Below are positions 34,838 to 45,505 of a stretch of DNA of 64,000 nucleotides, one piece after another. The translations under genes and the position numbers were made by a program. The stretch covers positions 1-64,000 of the forward strand of contig JAUZTG010000050.1 in assembly GCA_030734395.1 (NCBI GenBank), written 5' to 3'. The notes beneath the pieces were generated by a model. It did not search any database and was not told the origin of the DNA. It saw only the letters and a program-made list of their open reading frames with translations. Numbering within the stretch: the stretch's first letter is position 1; each line of letters begins with the position of its first letter. The stretch is from Sarocladium kiliense. Lineage: Eukaryota > Ascomycota > Sordariomycetes > Hypocreales > Sarocladiaceae.

Positions 34838-36866
34838 AGGATCTTCTATGATCCATATTTGAGTTATCGGACCTGTTCGAGTTTGTTGAATAAACTTGGA
34901 CTAAGGAGATTCTGTCCCACGAACGTATCATAATTTCGACCGGATGCTCGAGGCGCCATCTACCTCTTTCCTCACGTTCTCTATGTTATACAACAGCATC
35001 TAAACAGGCTTTATGGTCACTGGGGTACAAAAGCCTACATTAAACAGACCATATCGCGCCACACCCTTCCAAGGCTTCAGCAGAAGCTGGGAGCATTGAC
35101 GGCCATGCAGCATTCGCACCTAGCTGAGGGAGATGTAGCCGAGCTGTCCGTACTTGGTGGCCTCAAAGTCCAGACTCATTAAGGAAATCGACAATACCGT
35201 CGGTCAACGTTTTGGGCAGTGCTCACGGGGTATTTCTCCTCCGTCAATCATGCACCCGTATAAACACCATCAAAGATCAGCCGTTGACAGTAGCTCTGTT
35301 AGCCAGTAAGCCACGTGGGGCAGAGATTCTATGACGGCCCACGTGTCTGGCTCTCGCAATTACCACCGTCACCGTTTTGTCGCCGTCGTTAGATCCATGC
35401 CAAGCATGGGTTGAGATATTTGCCGAAGGGCATGTTGTCCACGCGATGGCCCGGTCGGTACGAGGGCTCCATACCCCAATTTGTTCCGCCAGGTGTTGAG
35501 AAAGAAGCTTGATTTAAGTTGAAAATGACGTCTGTGGTGCATCCTCACCAAGAGCCACTCGCAACAACAGTCCAGCACAACCATGCCACTTTCGCGTCAA
35601 AACAGGCTTATTCCAGTCACTTTCAGCGAGGAACAGCTTGTCATCTAACCGGATTGGGATTACTTCTTCGTCGAGCATGTCCATGTAATGAATCGAACTC
35701 CACGGGAACTTCGGCTGCCAGCCCTTCATGACGCTGCCGCTTCTGGCGCGACCACGGGGATACGAAACGAGTACAACTTTGCACTGCCTACGTGGTCTAT
35801 ACGTTAGGATACACAAGACGTAACCACACGAATCCTCAACACCTTGTGGATTTCGAGGCGCGAAATCTCAGACCACCAAGGATGGCAGTCTCAGATCCTT
35901 TGGAGCCGCTACTGCAGGAATGACAGAGTCCCACGATACGATTGGTTCAACATGTACCCCCCGAAAGACCCTTGGACTTCAGGGTCCAGCGGCTGGCTTT
36001 GGTCACTTGGTGAATGGCAGGCGTCCAATCAACACCTGGCGGTGCCACGGTGGTGAGAATGTGGCCCCATCGTTAAAGTACCCCAGTCGTCCAATGGCAG
36101 GTTAGCAGTGACAGGTACCCGAGCATGTCTCTGACACAGTCTGCCTCCGAAACTGTCCTTGCCCAAAAATCGGTGAGTGCATGCGAAGTGCGCTTACATC
36201 TCATGATAGACCTCTAATTCTGTCTCTTTCTGTTTATTTTGAGGGGGGAGGAGGTACCCTTTCTAACGTCCTCGCGAGATGTTAAATACCCTCAGTCTTA
36301 GAACTACCCGCCACAGGAGACACGCCATCTTGGGTCCTGGTATTCATAAAACGCCAACTTAATGATATTTAACACAACTGATGTCGAGTCACCGTTGGTT
36401 GGGCCCTAGGATCCTAGTATGCTTTTGAGCTTTGTACTAATTGTGGCTTAGGAGACGCTAGTCATTGAAACCTGCAGATCACGCTCCAGAACGCCAAACG
36501 CCGCCTGATCCGATTGGCAGCTGGAAGGTGCGATATCCTGGATTTCGCTTAGTGGTCTGTGTCCTGACCCACAGCTTGGAAAGCCTTAACCCTGCAAGCC
36601 CCGGAGGCTAATCGCCTAGCCCACCATCCCCATACCGTGGTGACAACGCCTTTTGGGACCGGACCCCGAACCGTAAGCTAAAGACTTGAGGGAGAAGGGC
36701 CAGTCGGGGCATTGACGGCGGGAGACTTGGTGTCCACGGCGGCTAAGCTTGGGCCGAGATTAGTTGCTATTCTGCCTTGGACTGTACATGAGGCTTATCA
36801 GATTCTCCTGATCCCCAGCATCCTCATCGCGCGTATACGGGGGCAGAGCGTGCTTTGAATTCGGAA
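34838..36866. other. Gene-poor stretch upstream of the ACR3 remnant
   Basis: About 2 kb. I searched the minus strand for the missing ACR3 N-terminal membrane segments and found none. No other gene, RNA or transposon end was recognised. Confidence 0.5.
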
Positions 36867-38512
36867 TTAGCGTTCACATCCAGAATAATATAAAGATAAG
36901 CAACCCACGTTGTGACCTTCAATGTCTGGGTCAATAGCAGAGCAGCAAACGTTGTCTTCAGACGATGATGGTGAAAGTACCCAGCTATCGGTGCTTCCGT
37001 ACCCTGAGTTTCGCCGCGCAGGGCATGGATATGCTACCTGGAGTGGAACCGAAAGGTACGACGGCTTAGTGTAAACTCCGCTGGTTGATACCTTTACGAT
37101 GATGACATATGAGGTGGCCACGAAGTCGCTGCAGAAGCTCGGCTGTAGCCTTAGAGATGGCTTAATAGGAACGATGGCAAGTGCATGCCAGGGGGTATTG
37201 TCTTCCTCGGTGGTAAAGCTCTGCGAACCTGCCCTTCGAGCCGACTCTTCACTTCCACTGAAGAGAGAACTGCTCGTACTTCTCCTCCGAGGCTCTCCGA
37301 AGAGCTGCGTCCCGTTCCCTGAGCCTCTCCGCGGTGAGGGAAGTTGGTCGGCTCTTGTTCTCCACTGCAACGATGAGAAAGTGTGGGTTTCTAGCCGAAT
37401 GACGTCATTGTGAAGCCGAATCTTCTCATTATCATTGACAGCCTCCTTGTTCGGGGTCCCTGCCAATCTTGACCCGCTGTAATAGGTCCTGATCTGAAGC
37501 ACCGGGTCTACCTTGATAGAACCAGCACGAAGGCGATGAAGGTTGGCTGGGTCGCCCTCGATAGTTATCCAGAAGGTGCATTTGGTCGCGGAAAGTTGTT
37601 CAGACCCATAAACGAGGGGTTGAGGCTCTACCGTCGTAATAATGATGTGCCCCAGCTTGCGTCCAAGGATAGACCCCCAGACGGTTTGTCTAGCGGACAG
37701 AACGTACTCATCCGGGAAGAAATCAGTCTCGATTGGGGGTTGGGGTTCGATATATGGCATACAAGCCACAGGTTGAATGATCTCCGAAGACCTTCTGACG
37801 TCTGATGTTCCATCTTCTGTATGGGAGTAAGATATGGAAGCCCATAACGAGTACGATATGAACACGCCGGGGGGCAGAGCCGGGCTCCAAACTCCGAGAT
37901 TTGAACGTTGGATTCGAAAAGATGGTGGTAACGGCTTGCACTTGCGTTCGGCCCGGTCGCTGGTCCGATCGACCCCAGGAGGGACCACGAGCACGAAAGG
38001 CACTGTATAGACTCTACTGCCATCCTCTACAGTATAGTCATCGTCAAGCTTCAAGCGGTGTCTGAGATAGAGAAACTAGGGAGCTGTATTAGCCAGGAAC
38101 ACAATCATGGGCGCTTGCCATATACGCAATATTTACTCAACTCTTTCAGAACGGAACTCTTCTTGATACATCTGATCTCGAGATGAAATCACGCCTTGGG
38201 TCAAGACTGACTCTCGGCCTTGCGCAGATTCAATCAGTACCGGCTGTGAAACAACACATGGCGTCATCGAAAGTTGATGGTCTTGGAGACATCAACATAT
38301 ATCTTACCTTGTAGTGAAACCTCCACCCAACTGTCCTCTATGGCGAGCTCTGTCGAGATGCGGCAGGACCCTTTCAACGTATCGCCCGGACGCACCAAAC
38401 AGACACTCTGCGAGCATAAACCGGACGGAAAGCCGCTTTCAACACTGAAATCAAGTTTCAAGTGGACAGGACCTCTGTCTGAGGAAACTGTCCAAAGTTT
38501 CGTGTCTGCCAT
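36867..38512 (-). CDS. Arrestin-like protein 3
   Basis: Exons 38512-38308, 38218-38142 and 38075-36867 give 496 residues. The order of elements matches arrestin-like protein 1: LVRPGDTLKGSC, WVEVSLQG spliced to a short RESVL exon, then FLYLRHRLKLDDDYTV, YTVPFVLVVPPGV, PLPPSFRI and VACMPYIEPQPP. The C-terminal part has SGVYTKPSYLSVPLQVAYP. Exon 1 (205 nt) and exon 2 (77 nt) are exactly as long as in arrestin-like gene 1, so the two are paralogues in opposite orientation. No PPxY motif was seen. Transporter-adaptor function is inferred from the family. It looks intact. Confidence 0.75.
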
Positions 38513-38924
38513 GGCCAGAGCTCGTAGAGACTACGACAGCTAATATAGGAACGCTCTGGGACAATTATGCTAGGTCACGATACATATACGTAGCTTCGAG
38601 GCACTCCGAGATCAAGCGGCCGTCATATGGCGATGGGCTTGCGGTCCGTACTCCCCCTCTTCAAAGCGCTGTCCCCATTAAGATTGATGCAGGAAGAGCA
38701 ACTGGAAAGGAGCATGTCATTACTGAACGCTCATTGGACAGTTGTCCAGAACTCAGGCGAGCTACCAATTAATGCCATACCGTACTTGAAAGCCGGTTTT
38801 TGTTCGCGTGATCAGGACTCGCTAGGCGCGGTGGCTCCACATAAGTGAGTCTAGTCCATGGGACTAATCTCATCAAGGTTATCTGTCACTCCCGCAGTAA
38901 CTGGTTCAAGGCGTCCAATCAGGC

Positions 38925-38925
<1 letters not shown>

Positions 38926-38955
<30 letters not shown>
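38926..38955. repeat. Homopolymer of 30 cytosines
   Basis: Thirty consecutive C, followed by CACACA. Such a long C run is unusual and its true length is unreliable in most sequencing. Confidence 0.95.
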
Positions 38956-39938
38956 ACACAAACCTCGATGAAGTCAACGACACGTCTTGACGTCTCAGCG
39001 TAACATCGTCAAGGAATGGTATTTAATAACACGACAAGTGCGACAAACGAGCCGTGCTAAGAGATAGATAATGCATCTACTGCATTGCAGACATAACTTC
39101 ATCCCAAACTAAGGTCGTACAAAATGAATCCCTCTGTTTCTTTCCGCTCAGCATAGATGACGCGCCGAACTTCTGGCTTTAGGTACTGTTGCATAGTGCT
39201 GCATTCGTTACGTATCTTACTCCGTAAAAAAAGTGCTGAAGGGAGGTTCACCCCTCAATGCATATCAGGGAAGGCGCTGAGACGGTTGGCTTGGTACTGG
39301 CGGATATCTAGCCTTGATGCATACGTCGTCTGTAGGTGTGGCTTTGGCGTGGGGGGCGAAAGCAGCCTGGCCATGCCAAGGTTGACGAAGGGTCTAGTTT
39401 CATTGCTTGCTCAGCTGCTCCTGCCCCATTTGGTGCTTCTTTTAGGTCATCACATGCTATGGACGTTACGAACCCAGTTCATCAGTAGCTCATGAATAGA
39501 TGCGTCTCCAAGAGCTGACTGCCTGCTATCCAATAAGTGAAGCGGTTGTTACCTACACTATCGTCTTCCATGCAAATCGCATCTTAGATGCTCCACATAG
39601 GCTACTTGAAAAGGATGCACCATGAAGGCGACGGGGAGAAAATGGACCTGCCCATCCACCATGTCGCCCCCTTCGCTTCTCTCGAACGGATGAAATCTCG
39701 ACAAAAAGAGTTAGCCTCCCAAGTACTTGAAACATGCTATTTGGCCACCTTCATGGCTCCAAGTATTCTTTCAAGCCACATCTCTCCGTACATGGCTGCT
39801 GTTCTGGGCAGAAGCTCCCCCATCCATATATGCCTTGAGGCTGCATCCACATTCAGCGGCCTGGAAAACTGACCGACATTGATCTCTGAGAGTAAATTTT
39901 AACAAGCTAGGTCTTCCACTGATATTTGCCATCTGTCC

Positions 39939-39945
39939 CACGTGC
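39939..39945 (+). promoter_or_regulatory. CACGTGC E-box upstream of the Pho89-like gene
   Basis: Core palindrome CACGTG, 169 bp before the ATG, in a position usual for Pho4/NUC-1-type activation under phosphate starvation. Motif seen; regulation inferred. Confidence 0.4.
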
Positions 39946-39983
39946 GATTTTGTGGTATTTGCTGCTGAAATAGGAGTATATCT

Positions 39984-39990
39984 ATATAAA
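39984..39990 (+). promoter_or_regulatory. TATA-like box of the Pho89-like gene
   Basis: TATATAA about 125 bp upstream of the ATG at 40113. Confidence 0.45.
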
Positions 39991-40112
39991 CCTGGCTGGC
40001 ATCCCCGCTCCATTGTCCCTCGTTAGACACCTTCCACCGCCAACTCTTTCCATCCCTCTAGTCAAAACTTCTTGTTGTATCCTTTCCCTAAATTAGGACT
40101 CGTCTGCCAAAT

Positions 40113-41849
40113 ATGGCACCAGCTCTGCCGCAATACTGGTGGATCCTCGCCATCACCACCGTCGCCTTCGTCTTAAGCGCCTTCGGCAACGGTGCCAACG
40201 ATGTAGCGAACGCGTTCGCTACTTCCGTGGCCGCGCGAACCCTGACTATGGCCCAGGCTGGTGTTATCTCGGCTCTCGCTGAATTTCTCGGTGCTGTTGT
40301 GCTCGGCTCTCGCGTCACGAATACTATTAAGAACGGCATCATCGGTCTTGATCGCTTCCGGAACAACCCTGCAACCCTTCTCGTGGCTATGGGGAGCGCC
40401 GAAGTTGCCTCCGCCACCTGGCTCCTGATTGCAACGAAGCTCGGCTTCCCGGTGTCCACAACACATACTATCGTCGGCGCCCTCGTCGGCGCCGGCATTG
40501 GCGCCCAGTCCGCCGTCACCTGGCGGTGGACAAGAGGCAGTATCTCACAAATTGCTGCTTCTTGGCTCATTTCCCCGATTCTCTCCGCCGCCATATCCGC
40601 GATCCTATTTGCGACACTCAAGTATAGCGTGCTCGAGCGCCAGGACTCATTCAAGAAGGCGCTCAGGGCTATTCCGTTTTACCTTGCCTTTACTGGCGCG
40701 ATCCTGGCCCTATTTATCACTATTGAGGCACCCGGTGCCCCGAGTCTCGAGGATTTAGGCGCTGGTGTGGCTTGTGCCATTGTACTAGGAACCTTCGTTG
40801 GGGTCCTTGCCTTCTCGTATGCCTTCTTTATGCCATACTTCCACCGCGTCGTTGTCCTCAAGGACCCTCGAATGCGCCCTTGGCATCTGCCTCTCGGACC
40901 TCTGTTGTGGAGGGAGAACCCGCCCCTATATTTCCCCGGGAAGGAAACCATGCTCATCGATCATTACCAGAGCGGTCACGAAAAGGAGCCCACGGTGGGA
41001 AACCAGCTACCCGCTGCCAGCCAGAGCGCGTCGACGACAGGAGTAGAGACGAGTCCAGGTGATTCAGGAGCCCAGAAGCAAGTCGAATCTAGAGATCCCG
41101 CCTCTGGAGACCTCGAGCGCCAGCCTGAAGAAGCCATCGTCCGCCGCTTGTTGCGCAAACCAGAACCAGTGGAACGCTTCCTCGCCCCAACATCCCATCT
41201 CCCTGTGTATCATCCGAAAAGGATCCGGAGCTACATTGTGTACTTCTTGCTCCAAGGTGTCACACGAGACTGTGTCACACACTCCTCCCTGCATCTGGAG
41301 AATGTCCACAGCAAGTCTCCTCAATATGACAACCGGATAGAGCATCTCTGGACGTACGCTCAAGTCACGAGCGCCGTTATGATGTCTGTCGCTCATGGTT
41401 CTAACGATGTCGCCAACGCCGTCGGGCCCTGGGTGGCTGTTTACGAAACGTACAGCTCGGGCGAAGTCGGAAAGGAGAACCCCACGCCCGTCTGGATCCT
41501 CGCCATTGCTGGTCTTCTCCTTGGAGCGGGTTTCTGGTTTATGGGCCACCATATTGTCAAGGCGCTCGGCAATAAGATCACTCAACTCAGCCCGACCAGG
41601 GGCTATGCAATGGAGCTTGGAGCGGCTATCACAGTCCTGCTGGCGAGTCGGCTGGCGCTACCTATAAGCACTACCCAAACATTGACCGGCGCCGTCGTCG
41701 GTGTTTCCTTGATGAATCTAGATCTTGGCGCTACCAACTGGAGACAGCTCGCCTATATCTTCCTTGGTTGGGTCCTGACGCTTCCACTCGTGGCCACCCT
41801 GGCTGGTCTGCTCACAGCTATGGCCCTCAACGCTCCCAGTTTCAACTGA
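40113..41849 (+). CDS. Pho89-like phosphate permease (PiT family)
   Basis: A single intron-free frame of 578 residues. It has the two inverted PiT repeats: GNGANDVANAFATSV near residue 27 and VAHGSNDVANAVGPWVA near residue 428, with FPVSTTHT and LPISTTQT. About ten membrane segments flank a hydrophilic central loop at about residues 275-360. Members of this type, such as yeast Pho89, are Na+/phosphate cotransporters active at alkaline pH under phosphate limitation. It differs clearly from the PHO-4-like protein at the left end, which has an intron and a different N-terminus, so it is not a recent duplicate. The second repeat has Ser for the more common Ala/Gly in GANDVANA. It looks intact. 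Confidence 0.94.
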   Translation: MAPALPQYWWILAITTVAFVLSAFGNGANDVANAFATSVAARTLTMAQAGVISALAEFLGAVVLGSRVTNTIKNGIIGLDRFRNNPATLLVAMGSAEVASATWLLIATKLGFPVSTTHTIVGALVGAGIGAQSAVTWRWTRGSISQIAASWLISPILSAAISAILFATLKYSVLERQDSFKKALRAIPFYLAFTGAILALFITIEAPGAPSLEDLGAGVACAIVLGTFVGVLAFSYAFFMPYFHRVVVLKDPRMRPWHLPLGPLLWRENPPLYFPGKETMLIDHYQSGHEKEPTVGNQLPAASQSASTTGVETSPGDSGAQKQVESRDPASGDLERQPEEAIVRRLLRKPEPVERFLAPTSHLPVYHPKRIRSYIVYFLLQGVTRDCVTHSSLHLENVHSKSPQYDNRIEHLWTYAQVTSAVMMSVAHGSNDVANAVGPWVAVYETYSSGEVGKENPTPVWILAIAGLLLGAGFWFMGHHIVKALGNKITQLSPTRGYAMELGAAITVLLASRLALPISTTQTLTGAVVGVSLMNLDLGATNWRQLAYIFLGWVLTLPLVATLAGLLTAMALNAPSFN

Positions 41850-42472
41850 AGCCGAAAAGGGTTCAGGTGTGTCACCACTGCCACAGACATATGCCCCGAC
41901 GAAACGTATTGACCAACCCTGGGCGTTGCTCTACAGCCATGAATGGGGGGTCTTAGAAATACAAACGTCTTGTCTAATATTCCTGTCTTCCTTATCTTCC
42001 GAGGCAGCTATCAGCACGCAGCTTAGCCTGAGCTCCTTGGGCTGGACACATTAAATTGACCTCTCACATTTGACCGCGGATGCATCCTTCACTCGAATGA
42101 CTTATCAGTGAGCAAGCAATGAGGCGCACGGGACACACTTGGTCACTACCATGTACCCCCACGGTATTGGCTTAAGTATCTACGGCCTTGCAAGGCTACT
42201 ATATTGTAAATCTTAATTTTAATGAAGCCTCCTACTATACGAACTTAGTCATTTATAGTCCAGCTGCTTTATTTTCGGGATTTGGTACCTGTGAGACTCC
42301 GCGAAGGTTTCCCTATAAAATGCGATGTCACAGGCTACTCCCCCGGCTCCGTTGTTGGCCAGGTGCTTTTTGGCTGCACCGGATAACGTAGGAGTCAGAC
42401 AACTGGAAGACAAAGATCGCAGATCCGCTCCCTCCGCACCTAGACCTAGGTCGCTCTACCCAGCTTCGATCC
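41850..42472. other. Intergenic, no firm gene
   Basis: 3' region of the Pho89-like gene. A possible first exon of the small membrane protein that follows begins at 42325. Confidence 0.4.
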
Positions 42473-42679
42473 TTGCCTTCACTCGCAGAGTCGAACGGCG
42501 TCTTTGGGGATGAGCCTCATGGATCTTCCAAGATTTATCTTGTGATCGTATGGGCTATCTCCCTCTGTATCCTGGTCGGACCAATTTCAGTTGGGACATT
42601 GGTCAGACGCGTCAAAGGTCTACAGCAGAAGAGCGCGAGCACTGGTGGGCCCGAGCCGCTAGGGGTCTGTGGGGTTTAG
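42473..42679 (+). CDS. Possible small membrane protein
   Basis: A 68-codon frame with one membrane segment (IYLVIVWAISLCILVGPISVGT), a basic patch (LVRRVKGLQQK) and an ending GVCGV. Short fungal proteins with the pattern GPxSVGxxVRR exist, but I cannot name the family. A likely upstream piece with an ATG at 42325 is in another frame, so an intron would be needed and is not clear. Start uncertain. Confidence 0.3.
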   Translation: MPSLAESNGVFGDEPHGSSKIYLVIVWAISLCILVGPISVGTLVRRVKGLQQKSASTGGPEPLGVCGV

Positions 42680-43288
42680 AGGAAGAAACATTGTTCAGCA
42701 CATTGGGTTCCATACGTCTGGCTTTTGTCTAAAGCCGAGCTTTAACGTGCGGGGCGTCGTTTGTTTCATTCTTAGTTCCTCTCTAGTCATAGTGATGAGG
42801 GTTTATGTCCGTCATTTTCGACACTTAAGGGTACATGCCATTAAAGTTGAGTTGTAAAGTCCGCGTATTCAAGGTTTTAAGGAGCGTAACTCATGTCTCG
42901 TCGGTAACGAACAGAGCCATTCCCATCTCCTCACGGTGAACAATCGCTGTCTTCCATGCAGCCATTTAACAATGATGCACCTGAACAGACTATGTTGATT
43001 TCCTGACGGATTGGAGGGCCATATCAAAGCCACATGTACTAATAGACTATTACTTGTGGTTGGTTTCTCTGTCGGATCGCTCCGCGGTTGGAGTGGGAAA
43101 AGCTTGCGTTGAAAGTGCTGGTCAAACCGCGGGTCGCAAGCGAGCGACGGTTGTTAGAACTCATACTCCTTGGTGCAAATCGACTACTGATGGTTAGGTT
43201 TCGTTGCGAAGAGAATATGATAGGTCAAGAGAGGTTCACTGCATAAACAGCAATAGAACCACCTTGTTTATCTGCTCGAAATGTCACC
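42680..43288. other. Intergenic, no gene recognised
   Basis: 3' side of bZIP gene 2. Nothing recognised. Confidence 0.5.
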
Positions 43289-44041
43289 TCATAATGGGCT
43301 GATGTAGTCGATCAATGCAAATAGAACCTTGGTATCAACCCTGCACCCCTCGCCTTGCTTTGTCGCTCGCCGAAATCCAGGCCACAGCCATTGTTCCACG
43401 TTAGACATGTCTATGCCGGCCATGTTTTGCTGAGCAATAATCTCATATGCCACCCGGCATGGGGTGGTGGACTCGTCAGGCGCGACGAGGGGGAGTTGAC
43501 CGTCGTGGTCATACTGCGCAATGAGAGAGAAAACGGCGGGGTTGGCGGAAGTTTGTTCTGCAGGAGTTGAAGATGGTGCGGATGGATCTTCGGTTAAGAC
43601 TTTGGTGACAGGTAACGGTGCCGGGCTTAGGTCATAATGCTGCTGTCCCGAGGGTTGATTGATGGGCCTGGAAACACGGTGACAGCATCCTTGTTTGTCC
43701 AGGCCGCCACCCAAGAAACTGGGTTCTTCGGCTGACAATGGTTGTTCAATGATCGCTTGACCCGATCGGCCGATCGATTCCGGCGCAGAGTCATCGAAAT
43801 GGCTGCTTATTGCATATGCGGCGGAATCCCCGGCGGCAACCAGAGCCTCCAGCTCCTCGATACGAGCCCGTGCTATGCGCAACTCTTGTCGAGAATGCGT
43901 CAACTCCGTCTCCAAGGATTCGATGCGGGCTTTGACACGTGCGCGGTGACGACGCTGATTATGGCGAACTCGAGTCGCGTTGTGATCCTGAGCTTTTAAG
44001 GACCACTTTGATATGAAAGGGGCTCGACGTATGTGTTCCAT
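43289..44041 (-). CDS. bZIP transcription factor 2, divergent from the arsenite methyltransferase
   Basis: A frame of 250 residues from the ATG at 44041. The basic region ATRVRHNQRRHRARVKARI near residues 22-40 is followed by a heptad-patterned zipper (LETELTHSRQELRIARARIEELEALV). The C-terminus VEQWLWPGFRRATKQGEGCRVDTKVLFALIDYIS is a conserved ending of a fungal bZIP subclass. A short intron near the N-terminus cannot be excluded. The gene is divergent from the arsenite methyltransferase with 444 bp between starts, and its NQRRHRAR region resembles that of bZIP gene 1. A role as its local regulator is plausible but inferred. Confidence 0.8.
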   Translation of the reverse strand: MEHIRRAPFISKWSLKAQDHNATRVRHNQRRHRARVKARIESLETELTHSRQELRIARARIEELEALVAAGDSAAYAISSHFDDSAPESIGRSGQAIIEQPLSAEEPSFLGGGLDKQGCCHRVSRPINQPSGQQHYDLSPAPLPVTKVLTEDPSAPSSTPAEQTSANPAVFSLIAQYDHDGQLPLVAPDESTTPCRVAYEIIAQQNMAGIDMSNVEQWLWPGFRRATKQGEGCRVDTKVLFALIDYISPL

Positions 44042-44384
44042 TCTGAGGGATCAAGCCTTGGGAGTATACCAGAGGTCGCCAGAGAAAGGGAAAAGCGGAA
44101 ACATAAAACTAAACCAGCCAAAGGTGTCGTGAGTGACAGGATCTCAGAGCTTAGCTCATGTGGGGGAGGTGACCTGAAGGGAGTGACTCATCTCTTTATT
44201 GCCTTTCCTGGGTGGCATGGTATGACATATCGACTTACTTCCTGTTCTGGTTCTGGCCTAGTGACGAATCTATATCTTGATTGGCCTCTAAGCACTGACA
44301 TACCAAAAACTTTCCAATTTTAGCTTAGCCTTAGTGCACATTGCCTCCACTGCTAGGTGGCAACTTCTGGTAGCCGTAATAGGT

Positions 44385-44391
44385 TATATAA
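44385..44391 (+). promoter_or_regulatory. TATA-like box of the arsenite methyltransferase gene
   Basis: TATATAA about 95 bp upstream of the ATG at 44486, in the intergenic region shared with bZIP gene 2. Confidence 0.45.
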
Positions 44392-44485
44392 AGAAGCGAG
44401 ACTATTCAACTACGCACGCCAGATATCTTACTCATTACTCTCAATTAAAGACTCCGACCATCCGAATACAGCATCATCACTCATC

Positions 44486-45505
44486 ATGAACTACGAAGAC
44501 ATATATGCCCAAATCAGCGAGCGCTATGGCAGCGCAGCCAAGGGCTCGGATGCCAGGTATAGCAACACCATCGCCAAAGCCTTCGGCTATTCAGAGGAGG
44601 ATCTCGGTTCAGTTCCCAAGGATGCCAATTTGGGTCTGAGCTGTGGCACACCTCTTGCTATTGCTACGATTCGGGAAGTCAGTTGTCTATCTTCCCGTGC
44701 CGCAACGAGTAAAGCTGAGGACAATCACAATAGGGAGAGACAGTCATTGACCTGGGAAGTGGCGCCGGGCTCGATGTATTCCTCTCGGCTAACAAGGTCG
44801 GCCCAACTGGCAAAGCTATCGGGGTAGACATGAACAAGGCGAGTCGTGGAAATAACTCAATATTAAACAATGACTAACGCAGCATGAGAAACAGGACATG
44901 CTCGCAAAAGCACTATCGCTCAAGGCTGACCGTGCCATGGATAACGTGGAGTTCATCGAGTCTCGCATCACCAATATAGTTCTAGAAGACGGTATTGCCG
45001 ACTGCATCATCTCCAACTGTGTTGTCAACCTGGTCCCGCATGATGAGAAGCAGCAAGCGTTCAACGAAATGTTTCGCCTCCTCAAACCTGGAGGCCGGCT
45101 GGCCATCTCCGATATTCTTGCCAAAAAGCCACTCCCCGAAAAAATAAGAAATAGCATGGCTCTTTATGTCGGTTGTGTGGCTGGGGCAAGCCAGGTAGTC
45201 GAGTATGAGCAGTATCTGGGTAATGCAGGCTTCACAGGTAACAGAGTTTTGCGCTTTGGAAGGTGCTCACTGCTAATCAAAGCTGGTCTACAGATGTTCT
45301 CATTACAGATACGGGTAGCGACCTGAATGTATATCTCGATGCTATGGCGGGTGACTGTTGCTCAGTGATGGGGAGCATGGCGTCGGACCTGAAGGGAGAG
45401 GATTTGAATCAATGGGTGGGTAAGTGAAACGCTCTCAAATTGCCTTGAGATATAGCTGATAATGAGGGAAAAGGTTCCTTCAAGATCTATGCCGTGAAGA
45501 AGTAG
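44486..45505 (+). CDS. arsM: Arsenite S-adenosylmethionine methyltransferase
   Basis: Five exons (44486-44677, 44734-44838, 44895-45237, 45294-45419, 45474-45505) give 265 residues. It begins [19 protein letters not shown], has the first conserved cysteine in [13 protein letters not shown] motif [15 protein letters not shown] formed by splicing, GVDMNK, then SNCVVNL and YVGCVAGA with the other two cysteines expected of arsenite methyltransferases. The enzyme adds methyl groups to As(III), giving volatile or exportable products. Intron 2 appears to use a GC donor (AAG|GCGAGT); with the GACATGC acceptor after a CTAAC branch the frame continues as DMLAKAL. It looks intact, in the cytosol. It is divergent from bZIP gene 2. 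Confidence 0.9.

Larger units (their letters stand above)
38513..40112. other. Intergenic upstream of the Pho89-like gene
   Basis: Contains a 30-base cytosine run at 38926-38955, an E-box at 39939 and a TATA-like box at 39984. Open frames such as the one at 39588 look fortuitous. Confidence 0.5.

Noticed and set aside
40088..40654. 188-codon frame on the minus strand
   Set aside because: Antisense shadow of the Pho89-like gene, whose plus-strand frame carries all PiT motifs.
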